From positions 62,001-126,000 of the forward strand of contig CAWJLY010000004.1 in the NCBI GenBank assembly GCA_963843805.1: 64,000 bases of DNA. The letters are read 5' to 3'. A program made the translations under genes and the position numbers. The stretch is from Ideonella_A sp963843805. Its GTDB lineage: Bacteria > Pseudomonadota > Gammaproteobacteria > Burkholderiales > Burkholderiaceae_C. This document shows, in pieces, positions 38,983 through 47,984 of the stretch. The notes below the pieces were generated by a model. The model was not told the DNA's origin. It saw nothing but the letters and a program-made list of their open reading frames with translations, and made no database searches. The first letter of the stretch is position 1. Every line of letters starts with the position of its first letter.

Positions 38983-39627
38983 ATGGTTGACCCACGAGCC
39001 GGCGGGCCAGCGCGCTCGCGCGGACGCTTCATCACCGTCGAAGGCATCGACGGTGCCGGCAAAAGCAGCCACATGGCTGCCCTGGTGCAGCGCTTGCAGG
39101 CCGGTGGTGCGCCGGTGCTTGCAACCCGCGAGCCCGGCGGCACTCCGCTGGCCGAAAGCCTGCGCGGCCTGCTGCTCGACCGCCCGATGGACGGCCTGAC
39201 CGAAACCCTGCTGGTCTTTGCGGCGCGGCGCGATCATCTGACGCAGCGCATCGAGCCGGCGCTGGCGCGTGGTGAAACCGTGGTCTGCGATCGCTTCACC
39301 GATGCCACCTTCGCCTATCAAGGCGGCGGGCGCCATTTCGATCGGCACGTGCTGGCCCAGCTCGAAGAATGGGTGCATGGTGGTCTGCAGCCCGACCTGA
39401 CCTTCTGGTTCGATCTGGACGCCGCCACGGCGGCGGCGCGGCGCGGCGCGGCGCGCGATCCGGACCGTTTCGAAAGCCAGGGTGCCGACTTTTTCGGCCG
39501 CGTTCGCGCCGCCTATGCACAACGCTGCGAGTCGGCGGCCGGCCGCATCGTCCGCATCGATGCCGCGCCCGAGCCGGCGGCGGTGTGGCAACAAATTGCC
39601 GCGGAGCTCGACCAACGTGGCTGGTGA
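38983..39627 (+). CDS. tmk: thymidylate kinase
   Basis: A 214-residue kinase making dTDP from dTMP. The P-loop is FITVEGIDGAGKSSHMAAL, the DR(Y/F/W) motif appears as VVCDRFTDATFAYQGGG, and TREPGGTPLAE is the other substrate loop. The LID region is RRGAARDPDRFESQG. It starts two bases after the mltG stop, with about 14 non-conserved residues before the P-loop strand, and its end overlaps holB. Confidence 0.96.
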   Translation: MVDPRAGGPARSRGRFITVEGIDGAGKSSHMAALVQRLQAGGAPVLATREPGGTPLAESLRGLLLDRPMDGLTETLLVFAARRDHLTQRIEPALARGETVVCDRFTDATFAYQGGGRHFDRHVLAQLEEWVHGGLQPDLTFWFDLDAATAAARRGAARDPDRFESQGADFFGRVRAAYAQRCESAAGRIVRIDAAPEPAAVWQQIAAELDQRGW

Positions 39628-40684
39628 GGCGACATTGACCGGCTTGTTGCCGTGGCTGGAACAACCGCTTGCGCAAGCCCTGCGCCGCCAGCGTGGCCAT
39701 GCGCTGCTGATCAGCGGGCCGGCCGGCGTCGGTCAGTTCGAACTGGCCATGGCAATGGCGCGCGCCTGGTTGTGCGAAGACGCCATCGATGCGACGACCA
39801 AGCTGCGGCCACCAGGGCAGGGCGCCTGTGGCACCTGCCCCGCCTGCCGTTTGAACGCCGCGCATTCACACCCCGACTTGCTGGTCCTGTTGCCGGAAGC
39901 GTTGCGAGCCTCACTCGGCTGGGCTGGCGGCGACGAGTCCGAAGCGTCGTCCGGCAAGGCCAAACCCAGCAAGGAGATCAAGGTAGAGGCAATCCGCGGC
40001 GCCGTCGGCTATGCGCAAGGGACCGGCGCCCGCGGTCGATCGAAGGTGGTCGTGGTGCATCCGGCCGAGCGGATGAACGGCATTGCCGCCCACGCGTTGC
40101 TGAAAACACTCGAAGAGCCGCCGGGCGTCACCCGGTTCATCCTCGTCACTGCGGCACCACACGCGCTGCTGCCGACCATCCGCAGCCGCTGCCAAGACGT
40201 GACACTGGGCTTGCCCGATAACCGCCTCGCCAGCGACTGGCTGGCCGGGCAGGGCGTTGCCGAGCCGGCGGTGATGTTGGCGGCCACCGGCGGACAGGCG
40301 CAACAGGTGCTCGAATGGCAAGGGCAGGGCATGGATGCCGCCCGCTGGACCGCGCTGCCTCAGGCGCTGGCACGTGGCGACATCGCCGCATTGGCCGGCT
40401 GGGCCTTGCCGCAGATCGTCGAGGTGCTGCAAAAGCTCTGCCACGACGCGATGTGCCGCGCCGCCGGCGCCGCGCCGCGTTATTTTCCAGCCAAGGCCTT
40501 CGAACGCCTGCCACGTGCCGAGGGCGCCGCCGGCCTGCAATCATTGGGCGACTGGTCGCGCGAATTGCAACGCATTGCCCGCTTTGTCGAGCATCCCTTC
40601 AGTGCCGCGCTGATGATCGATTCGTTGCTGGCGCAGGCGCAAACGGCGTTGATCGCCAAGCCTGAGACAAGTCGCAGCCTTTGA
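39617..40684 (+). CDS. holB: DNA polymerase III subunit delta prime
   Basis: A 355-residue clamp-loader subunit. It shows LLPWLEQPLAQALRRQRGHA, the P-loop-like ISGPAGVGQFELAMAMA (with the Lys missing, as usual in delta prime), the zinc-binding cysteines in GACGTCPACRLNAAHSHPD, KVVVVHPAERMNGIAAHALL, LLKTLEEPPGVTRFILV and the sensor-like TIRSRCQDV. The best start is GTG 39617, inside the end of tmk, giving translational coupling; the frame is open upstream but that is tmk sequence. An odd insertion rich in Ser and Lys (ESEASSGKAKPSKE) lies before the IRGAVGYAQ segment. Confidence 0.92.
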   Translation: MAGEATLTGLLPWLEQPLAQALRRQRGHALLISGPAGVGQFELAMAMARAWLCEDAIDATTKLRPPGQGACGTCPACRLNAAHSHPDLLVLLPEALRASLGWAGGDESEASSGKAKPSKEIKVEAIRGAVGYAQGTGARGRSKVVVVHPAERMNGIAAHALLKTLEEPPGVTRFILVTAAPHALLPTIRSRCQDVTLGLPDNRLASDWLAGQGVAEPAVMLAATGGQAQQVLEWQGQGMDAARWTALPQALARGDIAALAGWALPQIVEVLQKLCHDAMCRAAGAAPRYFPAKAFERLPRAEGAAGLQSLGDWSRELQRIARFVEHPFSAALMIDSLLAQAQTALIAKPETSRSL

Positions 40685-40737
40685 GCCCTGTCGCAGGGCC
40701 CCGACTCTCGCCCGATCACTGCTCTACACTCATTGCC

Positions 40738-41160
40738 ATGAGCGACGCCACCATCCGCACCATCCCCGGCGGCCTTCACGACCTGTCGCACCTGCCCAAT
40801 TTGCCGAGCGGCGGGGTGGGCGGGCGGCCGAGTGTGATCCAGCTCGTTTTCCGCGAAAAAAGTGCACTCTACGCGGCTTATATCCCGTTGATGAGCGACG
40901 GCGGCTTGTTCGTGCCGACCACTCGCGACTACAAGCTCGGCGAGGATCTGTATCTGCTGCTGTCGCTGCCTGGCGATCCGCAACGTTATCCGGTGGCCGG
41001 CAAGATCGGCTGGATCACGCCGGCCAACGCATCGGGCGGCCGCACCCAAGGCGTCGGCGTGCGGTTTCCGGCCGACGAAAAAGCGCGTGCCCTGAAGATC
41101 AAGATCGAGGAAGTGCTGGGCACGTCGATCTCGTCGAGCAAGCCGACGCAGACCATCTAG
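40738..41160 (+). CDS. PilZ domain protein, type IV pilus assembly type
   Basis: A 140-residue PilZ protein. It has SVIQLVFREKSALYAAYIPLMSDGGLF, LGEDLYLLLSLPGDPQRYPV, AGKIGWITPANASGG and QGVGVRFPAD. The classic c-di-GMP-binding RxxxR is absent (the N-terminal part has REKSALY), which matches the true PilZ pilus-assembly subfamily that does not bind the nucleotide and instead acts with PilB/FimX. It follows holB by 53 bases, the common betaproteobacterial order. Confidence 0.9.
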   Translation: MSDATIRTIPGGLHDLSHLPNLPSGGVGGRPSVIQLVFREKSALYAAYIPLMSDGGLFVPTTRDYKLGEDLYLLLSLPGDPQRYPVAGKIGWITPANASGGRTQGVGVRFPADEKARALKIKIEEVLGTSISSSKPTQTI

Positions 41161-41235
41161 TGCGTCTGTCGGCGCGCCTGCGCTGGCCCGGCTGCCGGCC
41201 GTGATCGCCTGACCTTTCCACCTTCTTCGACAGTC

Positions 41236-42051
41236 ATGTTTTTCGATTCCCATTGCCATCTGAGTTTTCCGCAGCTGCAAGCCGATTGGCCGCAGATTCG
41301 ACAGGCCATGGCCGATGCCCAGGTCGACCGGGCGGTGTGCATCTGCACCACCCTCGAAGAGTTCGATCAGGTGCACGCGATGGCGTTGGCCAACTCCAAC
41401 CTGTGGGCCAGCGCCGGTGTCCATCCCGACAACGAAGGGGTTACCGAGCCGAGCGTGGCCAAGCTGCTGGAATTGGCCGGCCTGCCGAAGGTGATTGCCA
41501 TCGGCGAGACCGGACTCGACTATTTCCGACTCGGCGAACGCAGCGTGGCCGACATGGCATGGCAGCGCGAGCGTTTCCGTGTCCACATCGAAGCCGGCCA
41601 GCGCAGCGCCCTGCCGTTGATCATCCACACCCGCAGCGCCTCGGCCGATACGCTGGCCATCCTGCGCGAGCAGGGCGCCGGCCACGGCGTGTTCCATTGC
41701 TTCACCGAAACGATGGCCACCGCCCGGGCGGCGCTCGACATGGGCTTTTTCATCTCGTTTTCCGGCATCCTGACCTTCAAGACTGCGCACGAGCTGCGCG
41801 AGGTGGCGGCCTTCGTGCCGCTGGATCGCTGCCTGATCGAGACCGACAGCCCGTATCTGGCGCCGGTGCCGTTCCGCGGCAAGACCAATACGCCGGCGCT
41901 GGTGCCGTATGTGGCCAGGCAACTTGCGCAGATCAAGGGCATCAGCGTCGAAGAGGTGGCGCGTGTCACGACTTGCAATACGCTCAAGCTGTTCAACCTG
42001 CCGGATGATGCTGCGGCGGGCCCCTCACCGAGCGAGAATCAACTTCAATAA
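41236..42051 (+). CDS. tatD: TatD family metal-dependent hydrolase (DNase)
   Basis: A 271-residue TIM-barrel hydrolase, similar to TatD/YcfH. Metal ligands are seen in MFFDSHCHLSFP (HxH), IGETGLDYFR (Glu), PLIIHTRSA (His), VFHCFTETM (His) and LIETDSPYLAPVPFRGKTN (Asp). Members cut DNA 3' ends or hydrolyse small substrates; the physiological role here is open. It follows the PilZ gene in the conserved holB-pilZ-tatD order and precedes an ankyrin protein on the same strand. Confidence 0.95.
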   Translation: MFFDSHCHLSFPQLQADWPQIRQAMADAQVDRAVCICTTLEEFDQVHAMALANSNLWASAGVHPDNEGVTEPSVAKLLELAGLPKVIAIGETGLDYFRLGERSVADMAWQRERFRVHIEAGQRSALPLIIHTRSASADTLAILREQGAGHGVFHCFTETMATARAALDMGFFISFSGILTFKTAHELREVAAFVPLDRCLIETDSPYLAPVPFRGKTNTPALVPYVARQLAQIKGISVEEVARVTTCNTLKLFNLPDDAAAGPSPSENQLQ

Positions 42052-42145
42052 CCCACCGCAACGGGTTGCTGCGTTTGACGATTCGGCCACGAGACCTGCC
42101 AACATCTTGTATCGCCGAAGATTGCTCGGCAACCCTGGAAATCCA

Positions 42146-42784
42146 ATGAGAATTCACTTCAAGTATCTGGTCCAACTGCTTGCGGTCGTGATGATTTCAT
42201 GCGCACATGCCAGCCCGCAGGAGGATTTGTACATTGCCGTCAACCGCGACGATGCCGGTGCCGTCAGCCGCGTTCTGGAGGCTGGCGCCAACCCGAACGG
42301 CCTCGACGACAAAGGCCGCACCATGCTCGGGTATGCGCTGCTCAACGAATCGAACCGCGCTGCCGAGGCCTTGCTGGCGTCGCCCAAGCTGGATATCAAC
42401 ATGCTCAACCGTGCCGGTGAATCGGCGCTGATGATCGCGGCGCTGCGTGGCAATCTCGATTGGGCAAAACGTCTGGTGGCACGAGGTGCGAAGATCAACC
42501 ACGACGGTTGGAGTGCGCTCCATTACGCCGCCACCGGACCGAACACCGAGCTGCTCGACTGGTTGATCGGCAAGGGCGCCTTCATCGACGGCCGCTCGCC
42601 GAATGGCACCACGCCGCTGATGATGGCGGCGCGTTACGGCAGTGAAGCCAACGTGGACCGCCTGCTGGCCGCCAAGGCTGAAATCCGCGCCAGCAATGAA
42701 CAGGGGCTGACCGCAGTCGATTTCGCAAAGATGGCCGGGCGTGAACCGCTGACTGCTCGGCTGGCCAAATTGATGCCGAAGTGA
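42146..42784 (+). CDS. exported ankyrin-repeat protein
   Basis: A 212-residue protein with a signal peptide (YLVQLLAVVMISCAHASP) and four to five ankyrin repeats: DLYIAVNRDDAGAVSRVLEAGANPN, MLGYALLNESNRAAEALL, ALMIAALRGNLDWAKRLVARGAKIN (given here in parts), LHYAATGPNTELLDWLIGKGA and PLMMAARYGSEANVDRLLAAKA. Ankyrin repeats bind proteins; this one acts in the periplasm and its partner is unknown. It commonly follows tatD in Burkholderiales. ATG 42146 is preceded by TGGAAA. Confidence 0.88.
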   Translation: MRIHFKYLVQLLAVVMISCAHASPQEDLYIAVNRDDAGAVSRVLEAGANPNGLDDKGRTMLGYALLNESNRAAEALLASPKLDINMLNRAGESALMIAALRGNLDWAKRLVARGAKINHDGWSALHYAATGPNTELLDWLIGKGAFIDGRSPNGTTPLMMAARYGSEANVDRLLAAKAEIRASNEQGLTAVDFAKMAGREPLTARLAKLMPK

Positions 42785-42984
42785 CACGGCCCGGTGCGTG
42801 TGCGGATTAACGGTCTGGTTTGTGTAACGGCGTTCGTCGCCAAACCGCACTGACAAATCCGGGCTGCGACCCGACACGGTCGTCAGCATTTCACTGACAC
42901 CGCAGCTGGCGCTGTCCCGACTGTGCGACCGAGGGGTGGAATCTACATTCTGGTTCATCGCAACCGCACCTTTCGGAGCCCACG

Positions 42985-43191
42985 ATGCAAACCGTCACCC
43001 ATGCAGCCAACCCGTTCGCCATGATGCTCGACCCGCAATCGATCATCGACGCGATGGACAAGTCGGATCGGCTGGCCAGACTCAGCAGCCAGATCTTCCG
43101 GCCGCTCGACAAGCCGATGCTCGGAAATCTGTCAGCGGTTGTACAGGCGTATGACGAGGCGATCGATTACGAGGCCGATCTGAACGATTGA
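42985..43191 (+). CDS. small conserved-looking hypothetical protein (68 residues)
   Basis: A short protein, MQTVTHAANPFAMMLDPQSI and on through MDKSDRLARLSSQIFRPLDKP to an acidic end, EAIDYEADLND. CGGAG lies before ATG 42985. The composition is balanced and the frame is well-behaved, which argues for a real gene. It has no signal peptide or membrane segment and looks like a small cytosolic helical protein. I do not know its function; I recall similar short ORFs in Burkholderiales but cannot confirm this. Confidence 0.6.
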   Translation: MQTVTHAANPFAMMLDPQSIIDAMDKSDRLARLSSQIFRPLDKPMLGNLSAVVQAYDEAIDYEADLND

Positions 43192-43396
43192 AGAGGTTTG
43201 TGCCGCGGTAAGCGGCGCCGCCCGACCACATCGTGATCTGCCAAGATACGCCACGATGTATATTATGTAAACTACACTCGATGCATGCTGAGTTCGTGGT
43301 GCTTCGAACGCAGAGGTTGCCGTAGCCGGACGCGAGCGATTCAAACAAGTTCCAACGCCCCGGTGTGATCCGATGCGGATCATTTGCAAGGTGTCG

Positions 43397-44017
43397 CTAC
43401 GGCGTCGCGCGCACAATAGGTCGCCATGCGGTGCCCTCGACGACCTTCATGGCTTCTTGGTCGAGAAGATATTCAGCGCGAAAGTTCGGGCGAACCGCCT
43501 GAATCCGCGCACGCAGATTGGCAGCGCTTTCGATGACCTTCATCTGCTCCAGCCCATCGAGCCACGCAGAAGTGGAAAGCAGGTGAATATTTCCCGGAAG
43601 TGCGTAGGTGTTCGACTCGAACCAGTCGTCCTCGATGATCACCAGCGTCGGGGTGCCCGGATTGACCGTTCGCATGGCAATGACGAAGCTCGTGATCGAC
43701 AACTCGCCAATGTCCCTCGGCAAAAGGGCCAGCTGTCCGCTTTCCTGCTTGCGCTTGACGTCTTCGAGAGCAAGCGATCCAACCGTCGTGGCAATCACCT
43801 CGATACGGTCGCGGTTGTCTCCAATAAACTGCTTGATAGCCCTGGCGTCGGGCAGATCGTCGCTGCGATGCGTCACCTCGAAATCCACCACGTCGGTCAA
43901 GACGATGCGAACATCATCCTGAAATGACAAGAGAAGACCAAGCGCGTCGGCGCAAGCCAGCGAAATAAGGGGACCCGAATCCGGCAGTGCGATCCTGATC
44001 GCAGCCTTCGCGGTCAC
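43397..44017 (-). CDS. PIN-like domain protein, probable toxin
   Basis: A 206-residue protein whose ends resemble a PIN nuclease: IRIALPDSGPLISLACADAL (with Asp in PDSGPL), VVDFEVTHRSDD, IGELSITSFVIAM and LVIIEDDWFESN. The acidic positions are spaced like the PIN metal site. It is longer than VapC. The start overlaps the stop of the ribbon-helix-helix gene upstream by four bases, so the two form a coupled pair of toxin-antitoxin type. The assignment as toxin is inference from this layout. Confidence 0.7.
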   Translation of the reverse strand: MTAKAAIRIALPDSGPLISLACADALGLLLSFQDDVRIVLTDVVDFEVTHRSDDLPDARAIKQFIGDNRDRIEVIATTVGSLALEDVKRKQESGQLALLPRDIGELSITSFVIAMRTVNPGTPTLVIIEDDWFESNTYALPGNIHLLSTSAWLDGLEQMKVIESAANLRARIQAVRPNFRAEYLLDQEAMKVVEGTAWRPIVRATP

Positions 44018-44370
44018 TGAGTCGCCCCAGGCCCACCAAGCAGATTCACCATTTTCTTTGCCATCGCATTGCGGGTCGAAATCGGCACGATCGGAAATGG
44101 CAGCCCGGCTGCTTTCATCAGCTGCAGCAGCGAACCGTAGTCCTCGATTCCGAGTTCCTTCATGGTGACGCTACGGGGCAGCTTGCCCATCGAATAGCCG
44201 GCGAGAGTTTGCAGAACGCCGGACGAACCCGAAGCAGCAATCTGATCGGCCACGGCGATCTGTTGCTCCAGCGCCGAACGCACGAGTCCCGTAACAGACG
44301 TTCCGCGGCGTGCAGCCAAAGACTTGGCAGCGGCAAGCAGTTCTTCGTCCAGCGACATGGTGATGTTCAT
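44014..44370 (-). CDS. ribbon-helix-helix antitoxin-like protein
   Basis: A 118-residue protein. The first 45 residues, MNITMSLDEELLAAAKSLAA followed by RRGTSVTGLVRSALEQQI, are a typical ribbon-helix-helix DNA-binding domain. The rest (SMGKLPRSVTMKELGIEDYG, LLQLMKAAGLPFPIVP) is probably the toxin-binding part and is longer than in VapB. It is the first gene of the pair with the PIN-like gene. Upstream, GTTGCACGTTATAGTGTGTC contains repeated GTGTTGC/GTGTGTC half-sites that may be its operator. Confidence 0.75.
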   Translation of the reverse strand: MNITMSLDEELLAAAKSLAARRGTSVTGLVRSALEQQIAVADQIAASGSSGVLQTLAGYSMGKLPRSVTMKELGIEDYGSLLQLMKAAGLPFPIVPISTRNAMAKKMVNLLGGPGATQ

Positions 44371-44450
44371 GACACACTATAACGTGCAACACATTTTCGT
44401 GAGATGACCGGTAGCGACCTGTCTTGAACCAGTTTGCAGCCGAGCCAGGC

Positions 44451-45422
44451 TCAACGGCCGGCGTCCAAGTAGATTTTCGCCACCATGCGCTCGAACTCGA
44501 TGCGCCGTTGGACGGCGACCGGGCTCAACACGCCTTTGCTTTCGAGAATCGTCAACAGTTTCTCCGGCACCCGCAACTTGTCGCCGACGATCTCGACATG
44601 GCCGGCGTCAACCTCGATGCGTTCGACCTGCGGCCCGTTGTCGACCCGCGCATTGCGCTGCTCATCAAGGGAGAAGATATCGTCGCTTTCCAGGCAGCGC
44701 CCGCCGGGCTCGCGGCGCCGGCAGCTGCCGTGTTCGTCGGTATCGATCTTCAGGTGGCGCACGCCCGCCAGCAGGCGCCCCGGCTCGTTGATGAAGCGCG
44801 ACGAGTAGGTGATGTCGGCCCACTTTGCGCCGGTGAACGCATGGCAACTCAGCGGCAGCAGGCCGAGCGTCAGCGGATAAAGCCAGCTTCGTCCGCACAT
44901 GCGGGCCGCCTCGATGCCCGAGAACGGGCCCGAAATCGTCACCAACCGCCAATCGACGCCCTGCATCGGCAGATGCGGCCCCGGCAAGCCATCGGTCATC
45001 GCCCGGCGAGCAATCAAGGCGCCCTGGCTGTGGCCGATGACGGTAACTCGGTCGCTTGCCGATTGTTCGGCCAACCGGGTCACTGCGGTGCGCAGCTCGG
45101 CAGCGCCTTCGTCGAGGGCTGCCCGGTCGTCGTAGGTAAAACAGGCTGACTGCTGGCCTTGCAAGGCCAACACCTGGGCCAGCGCGCGAAACTGGCCGGA
45201 CGATCCGAAGCAGCCATGGACCAGCACGGTGATCGGTTGACCGGCTTTCAGCGTCAACCGGCGGTCGGGGTTGTCGGTACACGGGCCCAAGCCGGCAATC
45301 GACAAGCTGCGGTCTGCTGCGGGCAGCTGGCTGCGATCCAGATCAGGCGCGACGATGCCGTCCCAGCCGGCGCATCCGGCCAAGGCCGCAAACAGGACTA
45401 CAACAAGCAATCGCCGGGTCAT
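44451..45422 (-). CDS. alpha/beta hydrolase lipoprotein
   Basis: A 323-residue predicted lipoprotein: MTRRLLVVVLFAALAGCAGW has a clear lipobox (LAGC) at about residue 17. The hydrolase domain shows ITVLVHGCFGSSGQFRALAQ (oxyanion region) and the nucleophile in VTVIGHSQGALIARRAM, with later Asp and His candidates in GHVEIVGDKL. It resembles esterase/lipase-like proteins of the GPI-inositol deacylase PGAP1 type, anchored to the envelope. The substrate is unknown. ATG 45422 is chosen because it starts the signal; the frame is open upstream without sense. Confidence 0.82.
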   Translation of the reverse strand: MTRRLLVVVLFAALAGCAGWDGIVAPDLDRSQLPAADRSLSIAGLGPCTDNPDRRLTLKAGQPITVLVHGCFGSSGQFRALAQVLALQGQQSACFTYDDRAALDEGAAELRTAVTRLAEQSASDRVTVIGHSQGALIARRAMTDGLPGPHLPMQGVDWRLVTISGPFSGIEAARMCGRSWLYPLTLGLLPLSCHAFTGAKWADITYSSRFINEPGRLLAGVRHLKIDTDEHGSCRRREPGGRCLESDDIFSLDEQRNARVDNGPQVERIEVDAGHVEIVGDKLRVPEKLLTILESKGVLSPVAVQRRIEFERMVAKIYLDAGR

Positions 45423-45596
45423 GTGTCCGGCAGCATAGTGGGTTTCTGCTCGGACTCGCTGCATTCGATCGGCTTTCGCTGCCGGCGCGCCATTCGGACT
45501 GTCGGCGTCGCAGTCGACTGAACTACCGCACGACCGCGCAAAGCGCAAAGGGCACTCGTTGGCTGCCAGGGTGTCGCTCGCCCCGCCCCACCCCGC

Positions 45597-46052
45597 TCAC
45601 AGGATTCCGGCTTGACCATCCTGCGGCGCCACGGCGCAGCCGGCAATCTTCCAACCCGCAGCCGCCTCGCGCTGCAGTTGATAGACCGCCAACCAGTTGG
45701 CCCCGGCGGCATCGCGCAGGTGGACTTTCTGGACCACGACGCCGTCCTGTTCGGTCGGAACAAACCACGATACCGCTGCGGGTTTGATGACCATCGGGTA
45801 GCCCGTCCGCACCATGGCCATGAAAGCGCCGGCCTGCGCAAAGCGCTCACGGAGCCCTTCGCTGGCGTACGAAAACGCCCGTTCGGCATCGTCTGCCGCA
45901 AACGCAGCCAGCTGCGCCTCGACGACTGCGCGAACCGCCCGCACGTCAGCGTCGGCCACATCGGCGGCCAACGCTGGCCGCAACATCAGCGCCGCGGCCA
46001 CCACGGACAGGGTGGCCACGCGCCAGGTGTGCCTCAACAACATGGCCAACAT
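45597..46052 (-). CDS. DUF4864 family secreted protein
   Basis: A 151-residue exported protein with a signal peptide (LSVVAAALMLRPALAADV). The mature part, VRAVVEAQLAAFAADDAERAFSYAS followed by FMAMVRTGYPMVIKP and LAVYQLQREAAAGWKIAGC, is a SnoaL/NTF2-like fold of the DUF4864 type. Its function is unknown. It lies between the hydrolase lipoprotein and the CHRD protein on the same strand. Confidence 0.82.
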   Translation of the reverse strand: MLAMLLRHTWRVATLSVVAAALMLRPALAADVADADVRAVRAVVEAQLAAFAADDAERAFSYASEGLRERFAQAGAFMAMVRTGYPMVIKPAAVSWFVPTEQDGVVVQKVHLRDAAGANWLAVYQLQREAAAGWKIAGCAVAPQDGQAGIL

Positions 46053-46098
46053 GTCGATGCCGATCTGCCTCGTCAGTCAACTATGCAAGATCACGGGC

Positions 46099-46644
46099 TC
46101 AATGCGTATGCGGCGTCTCAGCCAGCTGGCCGCGGATGGCGCCGGCCGGGAACACACTGTTGTGCACGTTGATGTAGAAATTTGCCGGGTTCTTCAGGAT
46201 GCGCTGCGCGATGCCGGCTTCCTTGGTCGGAAACTTGCCTTCGGTGGCTTCGCTGATGCAATCGCCGGCTTGCCCGTTCTGCGGCCAGGCCAATGCCGCC
46301 ACCACCGGCCCGTTGCTGCCGCGCGCACCTTCGTGGATATGGGCGGCGCGGCCATTGCCGGGCGCCTGGTTCAACTCGGCCAATTTGCCGTCGACCACGA
46401 TCGCGTAGCACAAGGTATTCGTATTTTGCGCACCGTCGATACCGAACACCAACGCACGAGCCCGGGCATCCGGGTCGCCGACCATCATGCCTTGCTTGCT
46501 GGCGTCGGTGCCAACCTCTTCAACACCCACCAGATTGGCCTCGAGCACCGGATTCAAGTGACCGGCATGCGCACTCGGTGCCCAGACGGCCAGGCCCAGC
46601 AGGCTCGAGGTGGCGATGGAAAGCAGGTGTTTGTCGAATGTCAT
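46099..46644 (-). CDS. CHRD-domain exported protein
   Basis: A 181-residue exported protein. The signal peptide is SIATSSLLGLAVWAPSAHA. The mature domain has LEANLVGVEEVGT, ARALVFGIDGAQNTNTLCYA, AAHIHEGARGSNGPVVAAL and FYINVHNSVFPAGAIRGQL, all CHRD motifs (named from chordin) including the conserved His in IHEG and NVHN. CHRD proteins are secreted or surface proteins of unknown role in bacteria. ATG 46644 was chosen for the signal peptide. Confidence 0.85.
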   Translation of the reverse strand: MTFDKHLLSIATSSLLGLAVWAPSAHAGHLNPVLEANLVGVEEVGTDASKQGMMVGDPDARARALVFGIDGAQNTNTLCYAIVVDGKLAELNQAPGNGRAAHIHEGARGSNGPVVAALAWPQNGQAGDCISEATEGKFPTKEAGIAQRILKNPANFYINVHNSVFPAGAIRGQLAETPHTH

Positions 46645-47101
46645 GGTTGGGTCCTCGCGTTGTCTGACGGCAGATGGGCCCCTTCGATGTTGGGGATGCC
46701 CACCTATACGCGTGCGGATTGATTTTGGATGCGCGGTTCGACAAGCAATCCCATACGACACCACCACGTCCGCCGACAAACTTGACGTCTACCGTCGCAA
46801 ACGTGATTTCGCTAGACGCCCGAGCCACCAGGCAAAGTGTGAGTCACCCGGCTGCCCAGATCGCGGCCGTTTGCCGCGGGCCCCCACCCCAGCCCTCCCC
46901 CAGCGGGGGAGGGAGTCAGGAACCTCGCTCCGCAAAAGTCGGCGTCTGCACCCTCCTCCAGCAAAGGGTCAGCGCCTCCTCCCTCCCCCTCTGGGGGAGG
47001 GCCGGGGTGGGGGCCAGCGGCCGGACGCAAACTCCACCACACTTCCACCTTCAGTGCGAAATCAGCCGCACACGAGCCGCTCGCCAACGCCGCACCCCCC
47101 G
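46645..47101. other. intergenic region upstream of the end-joining genes
   Basis: 457 bases with no supported gene; long open frames across it are low-complexity. It holds one large palindromic repeat doublet (see 46879-47015). The remainder includes the leader of the CHRD gene on the minus strand. Confidence 0.6.
46879..47015. repeat. inverted doublet of GC-rich hairpins upstream of the LigD-like gene
   Basis: The left part (46879-46914) contains CCCCCACCCCAGCCCTCCCC followed by a CCCCC-AGC-GGGGG hairpin. The right part (about 46978-47015) contains CCCCC-TCT-GGGGG and GAGGGCCGGGGTGGGGG. The two parts are reverse complements with one mismatch over 23 bases. The design is the same as in the array at 49121-50119, though the sequence differs. 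Confidence 0.8.
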
Positions 47102-47974
47102 ATGAAAATCACCCACCCCACCCGCATCGTCGACCCGTCGACCGGCCTGACCAAACTCGACCTCGTCCGTTATGTCGAAAGCGTCGCCGACTGGATGCTG
47201 CCGCACCTCAAGTCCCGCCCTTGCTCGCTGGTGCGCGGCCCGAGCGGCATCGAGGGCCAGTTGTTTTTTCAGAAACACGGCGACACGCTGAAAATCCCCG
47301 GCCTGAAAGAACTCAGCCCCGATCTGATGCCCGACCAGGCGCCGCTGATCGCGGTGCCGAGCCTGCGCGCGCTGCTCGGCGCCGCGCAAATGAACGTGAT
47401 CGAATTTCACACCTGCAATGCCAAGGCGAACAACTTCGACCACCCCGACCGCCTGATCTTCGATCTCGACCCGGGCAAAGGTGTGGGCTGGAAGCAGGTG
47501 CAGGAGGCCGCTGCCTTGCTGCATTCGTTCCTCGACGAGCTGGGCCTCAAATCGTGGCTGAAAACCAGCGGCGGCAAAGGTCTGCATGTGGTGGTGCCAC
47601 TGGCGCCCAAACACGACTGGGCGACGGTGAAGGATTTTTCACGCGATGTGGTGCAGCATATGGCTGCCGTGATTCCCGACCGCTTCGTCGCCAAGAGCGG
47701 CCCGAAAAACCGCGTCGGCCGAATATTCATCGACTATCTGCGCAACAGCCGCGGCGCCACCACCGTGGCTGCATTTTCAGCCCGCGCCAGGCCGGGCCTC
47801 GGGGTATCGATGCCGATTGCATGGGAGCAGCTGGCTGAAATAAATAGCGGCGCTCAATGGACCATAACCACCGCGCGCGAATATCTGTCGTTGCAGACCG
47901 AAGACCCGTGGGCCGCCTATTGGAAATCGCGGCAAACGCTGACACGGGCAATCAAGCGGCTGGGCGATACATGA
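47102..47974 (+). CDS. LigD-type polymerase/primase domain protein (non-homologous end joining)
   Basis: A 290-residue archaeo-eukaryotic primase-type polymerase, equal to the polymerase domain of LigD. It shows ITHPTRIVDPSTGLTKLDLV, LVRGPSGIEGQLFFQKH, LIFDLDPGKGVGW with the catalytic DxD, LKTSGGKGLHVVVPL, GRIFIDYLRNSRGATTVAAF. It fills gaps and adds nucleotides at broken ends held by Ku, whose gene is 189 bases downstream. The ligase and phosphoesterase domains found in full-length LigD are missing. The start at the exact domain border suggests a stand-alone polymerase; a lost upstream part cannot be excluded because a repeat doublet lies just before it. Confidence 0.88.
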   Translation: MKITHPTRIVDPSTGLTKLDLVRYVESVADWMLPHLKSRPCSLVRGPSGIEGQLFFQKHGDTLKIPGLKELSPDLMPDQAPLIAVPSLRALLGAAQMNVIEFHTCNAKANNFDHPDRLIFDLDPGKGVGWKQVQEAAALLHSFLDELGLKSWLKTSGGKGLHVVVPLAPKHDWATVKDFSRDVVQHMAAVIPDRFVAKSGPKNRVGRIFIDYLRNSRGATTVAAFSARARPGLGVSMPIAWEQLAEINSGAQWTITTAREYLSLQTEDPWAAYWKSRQTLTRAIKRLGDT

Positions 47975-47984
47975 GGCAGATTCG

